Assembly: GCA_903844825.1 (NCBI GenBank)
Contig: CAIMVC010000397.1
Coordinates: 1-36,466 of the forward strand
From: an uncultured Burkholderiales bacterium
GTDB lineage: Bacteria > Pseudomonadota > Gammaproteobacteria > Burkholderiales > Burkholderiaceae_C
Reading direction: 5' to 3'
DNA: 36,466 nucleotides
This document shows positions 1 through 9,554 of this stretch, piece by piece (the stretch's first letter is position 1; each line of letters begins with the position of its first letter). The notes under the pieces are model-generated. The model did no database searches and was not told the origin of the DNA. It saw only the letters and a program-made list of their open reading frames with translations. Made by a program: the position numbers and the translations under genes.

Positions 1-51
1 CCAAGTACGTGATCGGACTGCGGTTACCAACTCCCGGAAAACACCCCCCGC
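1..51. other. Short leader before proS, nothing assigned
   Basis: These 51 bases precede the proS start codon. I see no complete gene, no convincing sigma-70 promoter and only a weak purine-rich stretch (cggaaaa) about 10 nt before the ATG. Whatever lies upstream is outside the window. Confidence 0.4.
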
Positions 52-1794
52 ATGAAAGCCTCCCAGTTCTTCATCTCGACTCTCAAGGAAGCGCCTGCGG
101 ACGCAGAAGTCGTCAGTCACCAGCTCATGATGCGTGCCGGCATGATCAAAAAACTCGGCGCTGGCATCTACAACTACATGCCCATGGGCCTGCGCGTGAT
201 TCGCAAGGTCGAAGCCATCGTGCGTGAGGAAATGAACCGCGCCGGTGCTGTCGAGCTGTCCATGCCGGTGATCCAGCCCGCCGAGCTGTGGCAGGAAACT
301 GGCCGCTTTGAAAAGATGGGGCCCGAGCTGTTGCGGATTCAGGACCGGCATGGTCGCGATTTTGTGGTTCAGCCCACCAGCGAGGAAGTCATCACCGACA
401 TCGTGCGGCAGGACATCCGCAGTTACAAACAATTGCCCAAAAACTTCTACCAGATTCAGACAAAATTTCGCGACGAGCGGCGACCACGCTTTGGCCTGAT
501 GCGCGGCCGCGAATTCATCATGAAGGATGCCTACAGCTTTGACCGGGACATGCCTGCGGCCAAGGCCAGCTACCAGATCATGGCCGAGGCTTATCGCAAG
601 ATATTTGACCGTTTTGGCCTGCGCTACCGCGCCGTGGCTGCCGACAGCGGCGCCATTGGTGGCGACCTGAGCGAAGAGTTTCAGGTCATCGCCGCTACCG
701 GCGAAGATGCGATTGTTTATTGCCCAGGCAGCGACTACGCGGCCAACATGGAAAAAGCCGAAGCCCTGGCCCCTGCCGGCCCGCGCGCTGGCGCCAGCCA
801 AGACCTGGCCAAAACGCCAACGCCGGGCAAAAGCACCTGCACCGAGGTGGCCGAACTGCTCGGCTTGCCCCTGCGGCAAACCGTTAAGTCGCTGGTGCTC
901 GCGACAGACCCAAGCGGCGCCGACGGCGAAGCCAGCAAGACCCAGGTCTGGCTCTTGCTGTTGCGCGGTGACCATGACATGAACGAGGTCAAGGTGGGCA
1001 AAGTCGCTGGTCTGGAGGGCTTTCGCTTTGCCACGCTGGCCGAGATCGAGGATCATTTCGGCTGCAAACCCGGCTACCTCGGGCCGCTGAAGCTGCAAAA
1101 ACCGGTCAAGCTGGTGGTAGACCGCGAAGTCGCCGTGATGAGTGACTGGATCTGTGGCGCCAACGAGGTCGACTTCCACCTCACTGGCGTGAATTGGGGG
1201 CGTGACCTGCCTGAGCCTGACGTGGTGGCCGATCTGCGCAACGTGGTGCCCGGCGACCTCTCGCCGGACGGACTGGGAGAATTGGCGATTGAGCGTGGCA
1301 TTGAGGTGGGGCATGTGTTTTACCTAGGCACCAAGTACAGCCGTGCCATGAACGCCACCTTTCTGGGCGAAAACGGCAAACCCCAATTTCTGGAAATGGG
1401 TTGCTACGGCATCGGCGTTACCCGTTTGTCGGCGGCGGCGATTGAGCAAAACCATGACGAGCGCGGCATCATCTGGCCCGATGCCATCGCACCTTTTACC
1501 GCGGTCATCTGCCCCATCGGCGCCCACCGAAGCGCTGAAGTTCGAGAAGCTGCACAAAAACTGCATGACGACCTGATCGCCATGGGCGTCGACGTTTTAC
1601 TCGATGACCGCGATGAACGCCCCGGCGCCATGTTTGCCGAGTGGGAGTTGATCGGCGTGCCGCACCGGCTGGTGATTTCAGAGCGTGGCCTCAAGGAAGG
1701 TCAGCTGGAATACCAGCACCGACGCGACACGACCGCGATCAAGATCGAGGCGGCTGGCGTGCTGGACTTCATGAAGGGCAAACTGGGTTCATGA
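52..1794 (+). CDS. proS: Prolyl-tRNA synthetase
   Basis: Charges tRNA-Pro with proline in the cytoplasm, a class II aminoacyl-tRNA synthetase. The 580-residue length fits the long bacterial type that carries an inserted editing domain. Motif 2 is visible at about residues 139-155 ([17 protein letters not shown]) and motif 3 at about 450-458 (GCYGIGVTR). The stretch between about 225 and 390 corresponds to the insertion domain that hydrolyses Ala-tRNA-Pro in this family, and the last 110 residues or so are the anticodon-binding domain. The start gives the expected N-terminus MKASQFF. The stop codon overlaps the start of the following lytic transglycosylase gene (ATGA), so the two are probably co-translated although their functions are unrelated. 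Confidence 0.97.
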   Translation: MKASQFFISTLKEAPADAEVVSHQLMMRAGMIKKLGAGIYNYMPMGLRVIRKVEAIVREEMNRAGAVELSMPVIQPAELWQETGRFEKMGPELLRIQDRHGRDFVVQPTSEEVITDIVRQDIRSYKQLPKNFYQIQTKFRDERRPRFGLMRGREFIMKDAYSFDRDMPAAKASYQIMAEAYRKIFDRFGLRYRAVAADSGAIGGDLSEEFQVIAATGEDAIVYCPGSDYAANMEKAEALAPAGPRAGASQDLAKTPTPGKSTCTEVAELLGLPLRQTVKSLVLATDPSGADGEASKTQVWLLLLRGDHDMNEVKVGKVAGLEGFRFATLAEIEDHFGCKPGYLGPLKLQKPVKLVVDREVAVMSDWICGANEVDFHLTGVNWGRDLPEPDVVADLRNVVPGDLSPDGLGELAIERGIEVGHVFYLGTKYSRAMNATFLGENGKPQFLEMGCYGIGVTRLSAAAIEQNHDERGIIWPDAIAPFTAVICPIGAHRSAEVREAAQKLHDDLIAMGVDVLLDDRDERPGAMFAEWELIGVPHRLVISERGLKEGQLEYQHRRDTTAIKIEAAGVLDFMKGKLGS

Positions 1795-2459
1795 AAGCCC
1801 CGCCAGGCGCCGCTAGCGGCATCCTGGATGCCGTAAGCAGGCGCGCCACGCGCAGACATTGGTTCAGGCACCTCAGCGGTGCGGGGCTGATGTTCTGGCA
1901 AGGGCTTCCCGCCTGGGCCGGCAGTCAAGTCGAAGAGCCCCTGATGGATGCCGTTCGCACGGCGCTGACTTCTGCCATCGCCAGTCGCGGCCCACCGCGG
2001 CCGGTCTTCGCCAACGAGCATGCCCGCATCGAACATGAGCGCTGGCTGGCCGCCACTGCTCAGCGACTGCAGTCCCGATTTGCCGACGCGCAAATTCGCC
2101 ACGAGTTCCTGCAAACCGTCTGGTACGAGGCCAAACGGGCCCGCCTTGATGTACCCCTGGTCCTTGGACTGATCCAGGTTGAGAGCAATTTCCGCAAGTT
2201 CGCGGTGAGTTCAGCGGGCGCGCGCGGATTCATGCAAGTCATGCCGTTTTGGGCCCGCGTCATCGGGGATGGTGACGCCAGCAAACTGTTTGACTTGCAA
2301 ACAAACCTGCGCTTTGGCTGCGTGATCCTGCGGCACTACCTGGACCAGGAACGTGGCGACCTCTTCATGGGTCTGGGTCGCTACAACGGTTCGCGTGGAC
2401 ACTCAGCCTATCCGGGCGCCGTGATCACGGCAAGCCGTCAGTGGGACTGGTCAGCCTGA
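1791..2459 (+). CDS. Soluble lytic transglycosylase-like protein
   Basis: Predicted periplasmic peptidoglycan lytic transglycosylase (SLT/GEWL fold), 222 residues. The catalytic Glu131 sits in the usual Glu-Ser motif ([14 protein letters not shown]), followed by the family motif [12 protein letters not shown] at about 143-154 and the late YNGS motif (AFNGS/YNGS type). The N-terminus has a basic segment and then a hydrophobic stretch (about 28-43, ending AWAG) that looks like a signal peptide or anchor. The start at 1791 is chosen because it gives the ATGA overlap with proS; an upstream in-frame start would lie deep inside proS. The 3' end overlaps the convergent Nudix gene by 9 bp. The subfamily (MltE/EmtA-like or other) cannot be fixed by eye. 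Confidence 0.9.
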   Translation: MKAPPGAASGILDAVSRRATRRHWFRHLSGAGLMFWQGLPAWAGSQVEEPLMDAVRTALTSAIASRGPPRPVFANEHARIEHERWLAATAQRLQSRFADAQIRHEFLQTVWYEAKRARLDVPLVLGLIQVESNFRKFAVSSAGARGFMQVMPFWARVIGDGDASKLFDLQTNLRFGCVILRHYLDQERGDLFMGLGRYNGSRGHSAYPGAVITASRQWDWSA

Positions 2460-2939
2460 GATCCAAGCGCTTGCATGGGTGGCACCTAAAAAGTGACGTT
2501 CCTGCGCAAACCAGGCCAGCACCGGAACGGTTCCTGGCAGCACGGGCTGGACCTGAACCGGCAGCGTCTGCCAGGCATGTAACTGCCCCTCTTTCATTTC
2601 GAGTGCACCGGTCCAGTCGAAGATTTTGCAGAAATTCAGGCGCACCCGGGCATGCGGGTAGTCCACCACTTCAACGCGCCAGGGATGCACCTTACCGATG
2701 ACAATGCCGATTTCTTCGTGCAACTCACGGCGCAAGGCCTCCTCAACGCTTTCACCAGCCTCCAGCTTGCCGCCAGGGAACTCCCAATAACCCTCGTAGA
2801 CCTTGCCGGGCGGGCGGGAAGTCAGCAAAAAGTCACCCGCGGGCTGAATCAGAACGCCGACAGCCACGTTGACGACGGGCCGATCTATGCCGCCTTCTCG
2901 AGGCTTCTCGGCGTCAGCCCATAGCACCGGCCCGGTCAC
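2451..2939 (-). CDS. MutT-type Nudix hydrolase
   Basis: Probable sanitising nucleotide pyrophosphatase, 8-oxo-dGTP diphosphatase-like, 162 residues. A complete Nudix box (G-x5-E-x7-REUxEExGU) lies at residues 57-79, with Gly57, Glu63, Arg71, Glu72, Glu75, Glu76 and Gly78 all present. The sequence before it (VAVGVLIQPAGDFLLTSRP) is typical of MutT proteins. The start codon overlaps the stop of the DUF815 ATPase gene by 4 bp (ATGA), pointing to coupling. The 3' end overlaps the convergent transglycosylase. Substrate is inferred from the family; no extra thiamine-synthase-like domain is present. Confidence 0.92.
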   Translation of the reverse strand: MTGPVLWADAEKPREGGIDRPVVNVAVGVLIQPAGDFLLTSRPPGKVYEGYWEFPGGKLEAGESVEEALRRELHEEIGIVIGKVHPWRVEVVDYPHARVRLNFCKIFDWTGALEMKEGQLHAWQTLPVQVQPVLPGTVPVLAWFAQERHFLGATHASAWISG

Positions 2940-3814
2940 GCAGCCAGCGCGTGCTGACCCGCGTAATCGCGAGCGAACTGGTAAGCCACACGCCCGCTGC
3001 GTGAGCCTCGCTCGAGCGCCCAGACCAGCGAAGCACCACGAGCGGCCTCAATGTCGGCCAGGCCAACACCGAAAGACGAAAGCCATTGGGCGACGATGGT
3101 GAGGTACTCGTCCTGGCTGAAGGGGTAGAAACTGACCCACAAACCAAATCGCTCGGACAGCGAAATTTTCTCCTCCACGACTTCGCCAGGATGAACCTCC
3201 CCGTCGTCGCTGTGCGTGTAGGTGAGGTTCTCGGTCATGTACTCGGGCAGCAAATGGCGGCGGTTGCTTGTCGCGTAAATCAGGACATTGGGCGTGGCCG
3301 CAGCAACCGAGCCGTCCAGGATGGACTTGAGCGCCTTGTAGCCCGACTCGCCTTCTTCAAAGCTGAGGTCGTCGCAAAAAATAATGAATTTTTCACTCAG
3401 GCCAAAGACCAGGTCGACGATGTCGGGCAGGTCTGTCAGATCGGCTTTGTCGACTTCGATCAAACGCAGACCACGCGGCGCGTACTCGTTCAGACAGGCT
3501 TTGATCAATGACGACTTGCCCGTGCCGCGCGAGCCGGTCAGCAAGACGTTGTTGGCCGGCTGCCCACTGACAAACTGCTCGGTGTTGCGACGAATCTTGT
3601 CTTTTTGTGCATCGATCTCTTTCAGGTCCGTCAGGCCCATGCTGCCCAGGTGGCGCACCGGCTCCAGCGCACCGTGACCAGAACTGCGCTTGCGGTAACG
3701 GTAGGCGACCGAGGCCGACCAGTCCGGCGCAGTCAAAGGCTGCGGCAAGATCGATTCAATGCGAGTGACCAGCGACTCAACGCGGACCAGGAGACTTTCA
3801 AAGGCGGTGTTCAT
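2936..3814 (-). CDS. DUF815-family P-loop ATPase
   Basis: A 292-residue AAA-type ATPase of the DUF815 family, biochemical role unknown. The Walker A motif GSRGTGKSS is at about 94-102 and the Walker B segment FIIFCDDLSF at about 143-152, followed by an ATSNRRHLLP sensor-1-like element near 181-190. The start MNTAFESLL at 3814 is preferred because an earlier in-frame Met would run the gene into the end of argJ. It sits 7 bp after argJ and overlaps the Nudix gene by 4 bp, so argJ, this gene and mutT form one unit. Proteins of this family occur beside argJ in many betaproteobacteria, which suggests but does not show a metabolic or housekeeping role. Confidence 0.85.
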   Translation of the reverse strand: MNTAFESLLVRVESLVTRIESILPQPLTAPDWSASVAYRYRKRSSGHGALEPVRHLGSMGLTDLKEIDAQKDKIRRNTEQFVSGQPANNVLLTGSRGTGKSSLIKACLNEYAPRGLRLIEVDKADLTDLPDIVDLVFGLSEKFIIFCDDLSFEEGESGYKALKSILDGSVAAATPNVLIYATSNRRHLLPEYMTENLTYTHSDDGEVHPGEVVEEKISLSERFGLWVSFYPFSQDEYLTIVAQWLSSFGVGLADIEAARGASLVWALERGSRSGRVAYQFARDYAGQHALAA

Positions 3815-3821
3815 CAGGGGC

Positions 3822-5063
3822 TTAGCTTCGGTAATCGGCGTTGATCTTGACGTAGTCATAGGACAGGTCGCAGGTCCAGACGGTGTCCGAGGCCGTGCCC
3901 CGACCCAGCAGAACGCGGATGGCGATTTCGCTTTGCTTCATGACACGCTGGCCATCGGCCTCGACGTAGTCCACATGGCGACCGCCCTGCCGGGCAACCA
4001 GCACATCATCGAGATACAGGTCGATACCGGTCTGCTCAAGGTCTTCGATGCCGGCGTAACCCACTGCGGCCAGGATTCGGCCTAGGTTGGGATCACTGGC
4101 AAAAAATGCGGTCTTGACCAGTGGTGAGTGGGCAATCGCATAAGCCACCTGGCGGCATTCAGCGGCCGTGCGGCCCTGTTCCACCGATATCGAGATGAAC
4201 TTGGTGGCACCTTCGCCGTCGCGCACGATGGCCTGGGCCAGCTGCCGCGCAATGCCTAGCAAGGCCCCGCGCAGGGCCTGACCTTCAGGACTGTCCAGCG
4301 ACGTGATCGGTGGGTGCGCAGCCTGGTTGGTGGCGATCACCACGAAAGAGTCGTTGGTCGAGGTATCGCCATCCACCGTCACGCGGTTGAAGGATCCGTC
4401 GGCCAGTTCCCGCGCCAGGGAGGCCATCAGCTGCTGGGACACGCAAGCATCGGTACCCAGAAAACCCAGCATGGTCGCCATGTTGGGACGGATCATGCCG
4501 GCACCTTTGCTGATGCCGGTCACCGTGACCGACGCACCAGCGATATTCACACGGGTGGAAAACGCCTTGGGCACCGTGTCGGTGGTCATGATGGCTTCTG
4601 CTGCCCTGGCCCAGTTGTCTTCTCTGGCGTCAGCCAGCGCCGCCGGCAGGCCGGCCGCAATTCGCTCATGAGGCAAGGGCTCCATGATCACACCGGTCGA
4701 AAACGGCAGAATTTGTTCTGGCGCCAGGTTGAGTTCGCGGGCCAGGGCGATGCAGCTGGCATGGGCGCGCATCAGCCCGTCGGAGCCGGTGCCCGCGTTG
4801 GCATTGCCGGTGTTGATCAGCATGGCGCGAATGCCATGGCTGGCGCCGGCATTGAGCGCCAGATGCTCACGGCAAATCTGGACCGGTGCAGCGCAAAAAC
4901 GGTTTTGCGTGAACACCGCCCCGACCGAACTGCCCTCTGCCAGCAACAGGATTGCCAAGTCCTTGCGGCCGGCCTTGCGGATGCCTGCCTCAGCAATACC
5001 CCAGCGCAAGCCGGGCACCGGGTACAAGAGCTCAGCGGGGGTGGCCACGAGGTTGACGGGCAT
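3822..5063 (-). CDS. argJ: Bifunctional ornithine acetyltransferase/N-acetylglutamate synthase
   Basis: Arginine biosynthesis: transfers the acetyl group of N-acetylornithine to glutamate and, in bifunctional members, also uses acetyl-CoA. The protein is made as a precursor that cleaves itself; the site is visible as [13 protein letters not shown], with Thr197 the predicted nucleophile of the beta chain. The upstream KGAGMIRP motif is also conserved. The start MPVNLV at 5063 is chosen because AGGAGAAC lies at proper distance before it; a Met seven codons earlier lacks this. Length is 413 residues, normal for the family. It lies 51 bp after secA in the same direction. Confidence 0.95.
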   Translation of the reverse strand: MPVNLVATPAELLYPVPGLRWGIAEAGIRKAGRKDLAILLLAEGSSVGAVFTQNRFCAAPVQICREHLALNAGASHGIRAMLINTGNANAGTGSDGLMRAHASCIALARELNLAPEQILPFSTGVIMEPLPHERIAAGLPAALADAREDNWARAAEAIMTTDTVPKAFSTRVNIAGASVTVTGISKGAGMIRPNMATMLGFLGTDACVSQQLMASLARELADGSFNRVTVDGDTSTNDSFVVIATNQAAHPPITSLDSPEGQALRGALLGIARQLAQAIVRDGEGATKFISISVEQGRTAAECRQVAYAIAHSPLVKTAFFASDPNLGRILAAVGYAGIEDLEQTGIDLYLDDVLVARQGGRHVDYVEADGQRVMKQSEIAIRVLLGRGTASDTVWTCDLSYDYVKINADYRS

Positions 5064-5114
5064 GGTTGTTCTCCTGACTTTCAAAAACGCGACAAAAATC
5101 CTGGCCCGGTCGAA

Positions 5115-7883
5115 TCAGTTCAGCTTGCCGTGGCACTGCTTGTACTTCTTACCTGAGCCGCAAGGGCAGGGGTCGTTGCGACCGACGCGGGGAACTGCGT
5201 CGCCCTGACTGGCCATAAAGTCCATGAACTGGCGCTCCTGCTCGCTTGTCACCGTGGGCTGACCCGACTCGTCGGGCGCCGAATAGGTCACGTTGGCAAT
5301 CTGCTCGGCGCGCTGCTCAATGTCCTCGGCCGCCTGCTCGAGCTGCTCGCTGGACTGCACCTTGACGGTCATTAGCACACGCGTGACTTCGTTTTTAACG
5401 CTGTCGAGCAGTTGACCAAACAATTCGAAGGCTTCGCGCTTGTATTCCTGTTTAGGCTGCTTCTGCGCATAGCCGCGCAGGTGAATGCCCTGGCGCAGGT
5501 AGTCCAGCGCGCTCAGGTGATCGCGCCAGTGCGTGTCGATGCTTTGCAACAGCACCATGCGCTCGAACTGCGTGAAGTTTTCCTCGCCGATGCTTTGAAC
5601 CTTGGCCGCAAAAGCAGCATGCGCCGCCGCAGTCACTTTTTCAAGGACGTCTTCATCCGTCAGGGCGGTGGCAGCCGCCAGCTCTTGCTGCAAGGGCAAT
5701 TCGATCGCCCACTCGTCGCGCAAGACCTTTTCAAGAGCCGGCAGATCCCATTGCTCTTCAACACTTTCGAGCGGCACAAACTGGCGCGTCAGGTCGGCAA
5801 AGCAACCCTCACGCAAGGAGGCGATCTGGCCTTGCAGGTTGACGGCGTCCATGATGTCGTTGCGCTGCTGGTAGATCACCTTGCGCTGGTCATTGGCGAC
5901 ATCGTCGTATTCAAGCAATTGCTTGCGCATGTCAAAGTTGCGCGCCTCGACCTTGCGCTGCGCTGACTCGATGCTGCGGGTGACGATACCCGCCTCAATG
6001 GCCTCGCCATCCGGCATCTTGAGTCGGTCCATGATGGACTTGACGCGTTCGCCCGCAAAAATGCGCATCAGCGGGTCGTCGAGGCTCAGATAAAAACGCG
6101 AGGAGCCGGGGTCACCCTGCCGGCCTGAACGGCCACGCAACTGGTTGTCAATGCGCCGCGACTCGTGACGCTCGGTGGCAATGATGCGCAGGCCTCCCAG
6201 CGACTTGACAAGCTCGTGATCCTTGCCCCATTGGGCGCGCAGCACCGTGATTTGCGCTTCTTTTGCAGCGGCATCCAGCGCGTCATCAGCCTCGACGGCC
6301 TCAATCAATTTTTCGACATTGCCGCCCAGCACAATGTCCGTCCCACGGCCTGCCATGTTGGTGGCGATCGTGATCATCCCAGGCCGTCCGGCTTGTGCCA
6401 CGATGTCCGCTTCGCGCGCGTGCTGCTTGGCGTTGAGCACCTGGTGCGGCAATTTTTCTTTCTCAAGAAGTTGGTCGATGATTTCCGAATTTTCAATCGA
6501 GGTAGTGCCGACCAGCACCGGTTGGCCGCGCTCGTGGCACTCACGAATGTCCTTGATCGCCGCTTCATATTTCTCGCGGGTGGTCTTGTAGACGCGGTCG
6601 AGCTGGTCATCACGGCGGCTGGGGCGGTTGGGCGGAATGACGGTGGTTTCGAGCCCGTAGATTTCCTGAAACTCATAAGCTTCGGTATCGGCCGTGCCCG
6701 TCATGCCCGCCAGCTTGCCATACAGCCTGAAATAGTTCTGGAAGGTGATCGAGGCCATGGTCTGGTTTTCAGCCTGAATGGCCACGCCCTCCTTGGCTTC
6801 GACGGCCTGATGCAACCCATCGCTCCAACGGCGACCGGACATCAGGCGGCCCGTGAATTCGTCGACGATCACTACCTCGCCGTCCTGCACCACGTAGTGC
6901 TGATCGCGGTGATAAATGTTGTTGGCCCGCAGCGCAGCGTAAAGATGATGCACCAGCGTGATGTTGGCCGGATCGTAGAGCGTGGCGCCTTCGGGAATTA
7001 GTCCCATACCAAACAGTATTTTTTCGGCGTGCTCATGGCCCTGCTCGGTCAGGAAAACCTGGTGGGTCTTTTCGTCGACCGTGAAGTCACCTGGCGTGAT
7101 GATGCCCTCCCCCGTACGCGGATCGGCTTCGCCTTCCTGGCGAACCATGAGCGGCACCACCTTGTTCATGGCCAGGTAAAGCTCGGTGTGGTCTTCGGCC
7201 TGACCGCTGATGATCAAAGGCGTTCGCGCCTCGTCAATCAAGATCGAATCAACCTCGTCAACGATCGCGAAGTTCAGACCGCGCTGCACACGGTCGGCCA
7301 CCTCGTAGACCATGTTGTCTCGCAGGTAATCGAAGCCATATTCGTTGTTGGTGCCGTACGTGATGTCCGACCGATAAGCGACCTGCTTTTCCTCGCGGGA
7401 CATTTGCGGCAGGTTGATGCCCACCGACAAGCCAAGGAAGTTATAGAGCTTGCCCATCCAGCGGGCATCGCGGCTGGCCAGATAGTCGTTGACCGTGACC
7501 ACATGTACGCCCTTGCCTGACAAGGCGTTGAGGTAGACCGGCAAGGTCGCCGTCAAGGTCTTGCCCTCGCCCGTACCCATTTCGGAAATCTTGCCGTTGT
7601 GCAGGGCCATACCGCCGAGCATCTGAACGTCAAAGTGGCGCATCTTCATGACCCGCTTGCTGCCCTCACGCACGACGGCAAAGGCTTCAGGCAGGACGGT
7701 ATCGAGCGATTCACCGGCAGCCACGCGGTCTTTGAACTCCTGGGTCTTGGCGCGCAATTGCTCATCGCCCAACTGTTCGAACTGGTTTTCTAAAGCATTG
7801 ATGCGGTCAATGGTCTTGCGGTAGGTTTTCAGCAACCGCTCATTGCGGCTACCGAAGAGTTTTGTCAGGATGTTGGAAGCCAT
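5115..7883 (-). CDS. secA: Preprotein translocase ATPase SecA
   Basis: Motor ATPase that pushes unfolded preproteins through SecYEG, 922 residues. Walker A MGTGEGKT is at about 102-109 and the DEVD box at 209-212 followed by [15 protein letters not shown]. The helicase-like motif [12 protein letters not shown] and the [14 protein letters not shown] segment are present. The C-terminus ends in the zinc-binding SecB-interaction module [13 protein letters not shown] (Cys906, Cys908, Cys917, His918). The start [16 protein letters not shown] is the expected N-terminus. It follows the M23 peptidase gene after a 215-bp gap, so it probably has a promoter of its own. Confidence 0.98.
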   Translation of the reverse strand: MASNILTKLFGSRNERLLKTYRKTIDRINALENQFEQLGDEQLRAKTQEFKDRVAAGESLDTVLPEAFAVVREGSKRVMKMRHFDVQMLGGMALHNGKISEMGTGEGKTLTATLPVYLNALSGKGVHVVTVNDYLASRDARWMGKLYNFLGLSVGINLPQMSREEKQVAYRSDITYGTNNEYGFDYLRDNMVYEVADRVQRGLNFAIVDEVDSILIDEARTPLIISGQAEDHTELYLAMNKVVPLMVRQEGEADPRTGEGIITPGDFTVDEKTHQVFLTEQGHEHAEKILFGMGLIPEGATLYDPANITLVHHLYAALRANNIYHRDQHYVVQDGEVVIVDEFTGRLMSGRRWSDGLHQAVEAKEGVAIQAENQTMASITFQNYFRLYGKLAGMTGTADTEAYEFQEIYGLETTVIPPNRPSRRDDQLDRVYKTTREKYEAAIKDIRECHERGQPVLVGTTSIENSEIIDQLLEKEKLPHQVLNAKQHAREADIVAQAGRPGMITIATNMAGRGTDIVLGGNVEKLIEAVEADDALDAAAKEAQITVLRAQWGKDHELVKSLGGLRIIATERHESRRIDNQLRGRSGRQGDPGSSRFYLSLDDPLMRIFAGERVKSIMDRLKMPDGEAIEAGIVTRSIESAQRKVEARNFDMRKQLLEYDDVANDQRKVIYQQRNDIMDAVNLQGQIASLREGCFADLTRQFVPLESVEEQWDLPALEKVLRDEWAIELPLQQELAAATALTDEDVLEKVTAAAHAAFAAKVQSIGEENFTQFERMVLLQSIDTHWRDHLSALDYLRQGIHLRGYAQKQPKQEYKREAFELFGQLLDSVKNEVTRVLMTVKVQSSEQLEQAAEDIEQRAEQIANVTYSAPDESGQPTVTSEQERQFMDFMASQGDAVPRVGRNDPCPCGSGKKYKQCHGKLN

Positions 7884-8098
7884 AAATGAGCAGCCGCGCC
7901 AGCAGCCAGAAGCTGACCGTGCGGCCGAAATCCCTTACTGATTGAGAACTTGGCGAGAACTGGAACAAAGTGCACAAGCCGTTGACCCGGCACTGTGCAA
8001 ACCCCGTATTTTACGTCCGTCGCAACGCCTGCCCCCGGCGCCAACTGGCACATCCGCCAATGCGTTGACCCAACGCCGCCTGCGAGCTGCTTTGTGTC
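7884..8098. other. 215-bp gap between the M23 peptidase gene and secA
   Basis: The longest untranslated stretch on the left half. On the minus strand a TAAAAT hexamer (about 8010-8015) could be a -10 element for secA, but I see no matching -35 element at the usual distance. No secM-like coding sequence or arrest peptide is evident; the short reading frames here do not resemble known proteins. Probably holds the secA promoter and leader. Confidence 0.35.
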
Positions 8099-9058
8099 TT
8101 ATTTCTTTGCTGCAGTTCCTGACGCCACCAGAGCTGTAGGGGACAAGCCCTGCCCGGCACGCAGGAATTTTTGGGGGTCCTGCAGAACCCCTTTGACGAG
8201 TACCTCAAAATGCAAGTGTGAGCCCGTCGAGCGCCCTGTCGAGCCAACCTCCGCAATTTTTTGACCCCTCTTGATGAGGTCACCTTTTTTGACAAATACA
8301 CGCGAGGCATGGGCGTAACGGGTCAGCAAGTCATTGCCGTGATCAAGCTCCACCAGGTTGCCGTAATCGGGCTGACGTTCCTGGGTGACCACCACGCCAC
8401 CGGCGGCCGCCAAAATGGCTGTGCCCGGCTCCGCAGCAAAATCCAGACCTGTGTGCAGCGCGCTGCGCCCGGTCAGAGGGTCAATGCGCCAGCCAAAGGG
8501 CGAGCCCGGCGATATACCCGCCACGGGCAACTGGGTCGGCACCATGCTGCTGCGAACCTTTTGATCGAACAGCCGCGTTTCCAGCACTGTCAACAGGTCT
8601 GCGCCATGGTCGGAGGCTGCATGGAGCTCATTGAGGTGCGCCTGCAGTTCGCCCAGACTGAGCGATCGCTCGCTCACCAACGCGCCGCCCCGGCCGGGCA
8701 TTCCCTTGAGATCGGACAGCGGCAGCCCTGCCAAGCCAGACACACGCTCTCCCAGGGACTCGAGTTGCAGCATCTTGGCCTGCATTTCACCGACTCGCTT
8801 GGCCATGACGTCGAGGTTTTCACGCAGATAGCGGTCTCGTTGTGCAGGCTCACCCTGACCCGGTGACCCGGCCAGTGGCGGGATGGTTCGCCACCCTTGG
8901 GAAACGCCCTTGAGGTACACCGCGTGATACAGCACGGCCGTCACCGACAAGAGCAACAAAGCCGTAGCGGAGGCCAGACCGGCCAGACGCCGACCTCCCA
9001 GATAGATGGTCTTGCCCCGGAACAACCAGGCATCCGTGATAATCAATTGCACCTGCAA
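8099..9058 (-). CDS. M23-family metallopeptidase, membrane-anchored
   Basis: Predicted inner-membrane-anchored periplasmic peptidoglycan peptidase or divisome/elongation activator, 319 residues. A transmembrane helix covers about residues 25-47, then a helical, coiled-coil-prone region (about 70-170), then a LytM/M23 domain (about 185-292). The zinc ligands of the family are visible: His202 and Asp206 in HTGLDFA and His283 in HLHFE, with His250 (TRYAH) and His281 also conserved, so it should be catalytically active rather than an EnvC-like degenerate form. It is divergent from the DUF721 gene with only 46 bp between starts, and upstream of secA. Confidence 0.9.
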   Translation of the reverse strand: MQVQLIITDAWLFRGKTIYLGGRRLAGLASATALLLLSVTAVLYHAVYLKGVSQGWRTIPPLAGSPGQGEPAQRDRYLRENLDVMAKRVGEMQAKMLQLESLGERVSGLAGLPLSDLKGMPGRGGALVSERSLSLGELQAHLNELHAASDHGADLLTVLETRLFDQKVRSSMVPTQLPVAGISPGSPFGWRIDPLTGRSALHTGLDFAAEPGTAILAAAGGVVVTQERQPDYGNLVELDHGNDLLTRYAHASRVFVKKGDLIKRGQKIAEVGSTGRSTGSHLHFEVLVKGVLQDPQKFLRAGQGLSPTALVASGTAAKK

Positions 9059-9104
9059 CCTCCTGCATCTACGGCTCCCATGCGCTTGCGCGCCCAGCCT
9101 TCAC

Positions 9105-9419
9105 GTGAACCAAACTCCACGACCGTCCCGCGCCATCACTTTCAGTCAGGCCATTGACAACTCCCCACCCTTGGCACGACTAGCTGCCATGGTGGGGCAA
9201 TCGAATGCCATGCTGAGGTGCGTCGAGCCACTGATTCCAGCTTCCTTGCGCTCAGCTGTCAAGGCCGGTCCGCTTGATGAAGGAATCTGGTGCCTGCTCA
9301 TTACCGGGAATGCGGCAGCAGCCAAAGTCAGGCAGCTCAAGCCCCTGATCGAGGTCCGGTTGAGCGACGAGGGCTGGAAGGTTACCTCAATTAGGCTCAA
9401 AGTAGTCAACTTTCGCTAG
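9105..9419 (+). CDS. DciA-like DUF721 protein, short form
   Basis: A 104-residue DUF721 protein. DciA, the best known member of this family, is the ancestral loader of the replicative helicase DnaB in bacteria without DnaC. The recognisable part is PPLARLAAM...LRCVEPLIPASLRSAVKAGPL...WCLLITGNAAAAKVRQ...LSDEGWKVTSIRLKV, a full DUF721 core with almost no C-terminal tail. I place the start at a GTG (9105), because the only in-frame ATG (9006) lies inside the divergent M23 gene and would add an unrelated, Cys-rich N-terminus. The gene order next to M23 and secA is typical of Burkholderiales. Family assignment is good; the helicase-loading role is inferred. Confidence 0.8.
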   Translation: MNQTPRPSRAITFSQAIDNSPPLARLAAMVGQSNAMLRCVEPLIPASLRSAVKAGPLDEGIWCLLITGNAAAAKVRQLKPLIEVRLSDEGWKVTSIRLKVVNFR

Positions 9420-9431
9420 GGCGACGCAATG

Positions 9432-9464
9432 AAAAAAAGCCAGACCTTTTGGGTCTGGCTTTTT
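9432..9464. terminator. Strong bidirectional rho-independent terminator
   Basis: Perfect 8-bp stem GCCAGACC (9439-9446) and GGTCTGGC (9452-9459) around a 5-nt loop, flanked by seven A on the left and five T on the right, so each strand shows a GC stem followed by a U tract. It lies between the converging DUF721 gene (plus) and tRNA-Thr (minus), 12 nt after the first and 3 nt after the second, and should stop transcription from both sides. Confidence 0.93.
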
Positions 9465-9467
9465 ACA

Positions 9468-9543
9468 TGGTGCCGATTATCGGATTCGAACTGATGACCT
9501 ACCGCTTACAAGGCGGTTGCTCTACCAACTGAGCTAAATCGGC
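9468..9543 (-). tRNA. tRNA-Thr (anticodon UGU)
   Basis: A 76-nt cloverleaf. The acceptor stem GCCGATT pairs with AATCGGC, the D arm is GCTC...GAGC, the anticodon stem ACCGC/GCGGT holds the 7-nt loop CTTGTAA with TGT at positions 34-36 (reads ACA), and the T arm contains TTCGAAT. The 3' CCA is encoded in the DNA (9468-9470). The A-C mismatch in the T stem is also present in E. coli tRNA-Thr(UGU) as I recall it, so it is not a defect. The tRNA starts 11 nt after the sspB stop codon. Confidence 0.97.
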
Positions 9544-9554
9544 GAAGCTATAGT

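Noticed and set aside
7884-8098. secM-like regulatory gene before secA
   Set aside because: No frame here has a signal peptide followed by an arrest-like C-terminus, and secM is confined mainly to enteric relatives.
9006-9104. ATG-initiated N-terminal extension of the DUF721 protein
   Set aside because: It overlaps the divergent M23 gene and its residues are unlike the family; the GTG at 9105 is a better start.
9481-9500. Mismatch in the T stem of tRNA-Thr, possible pseudo-tRNA
   Set aside because: The same A-C mismatch occurs in E. coli tRNA-Thr(UGU) as I recall it; all other stems pair and CCA is encoded.
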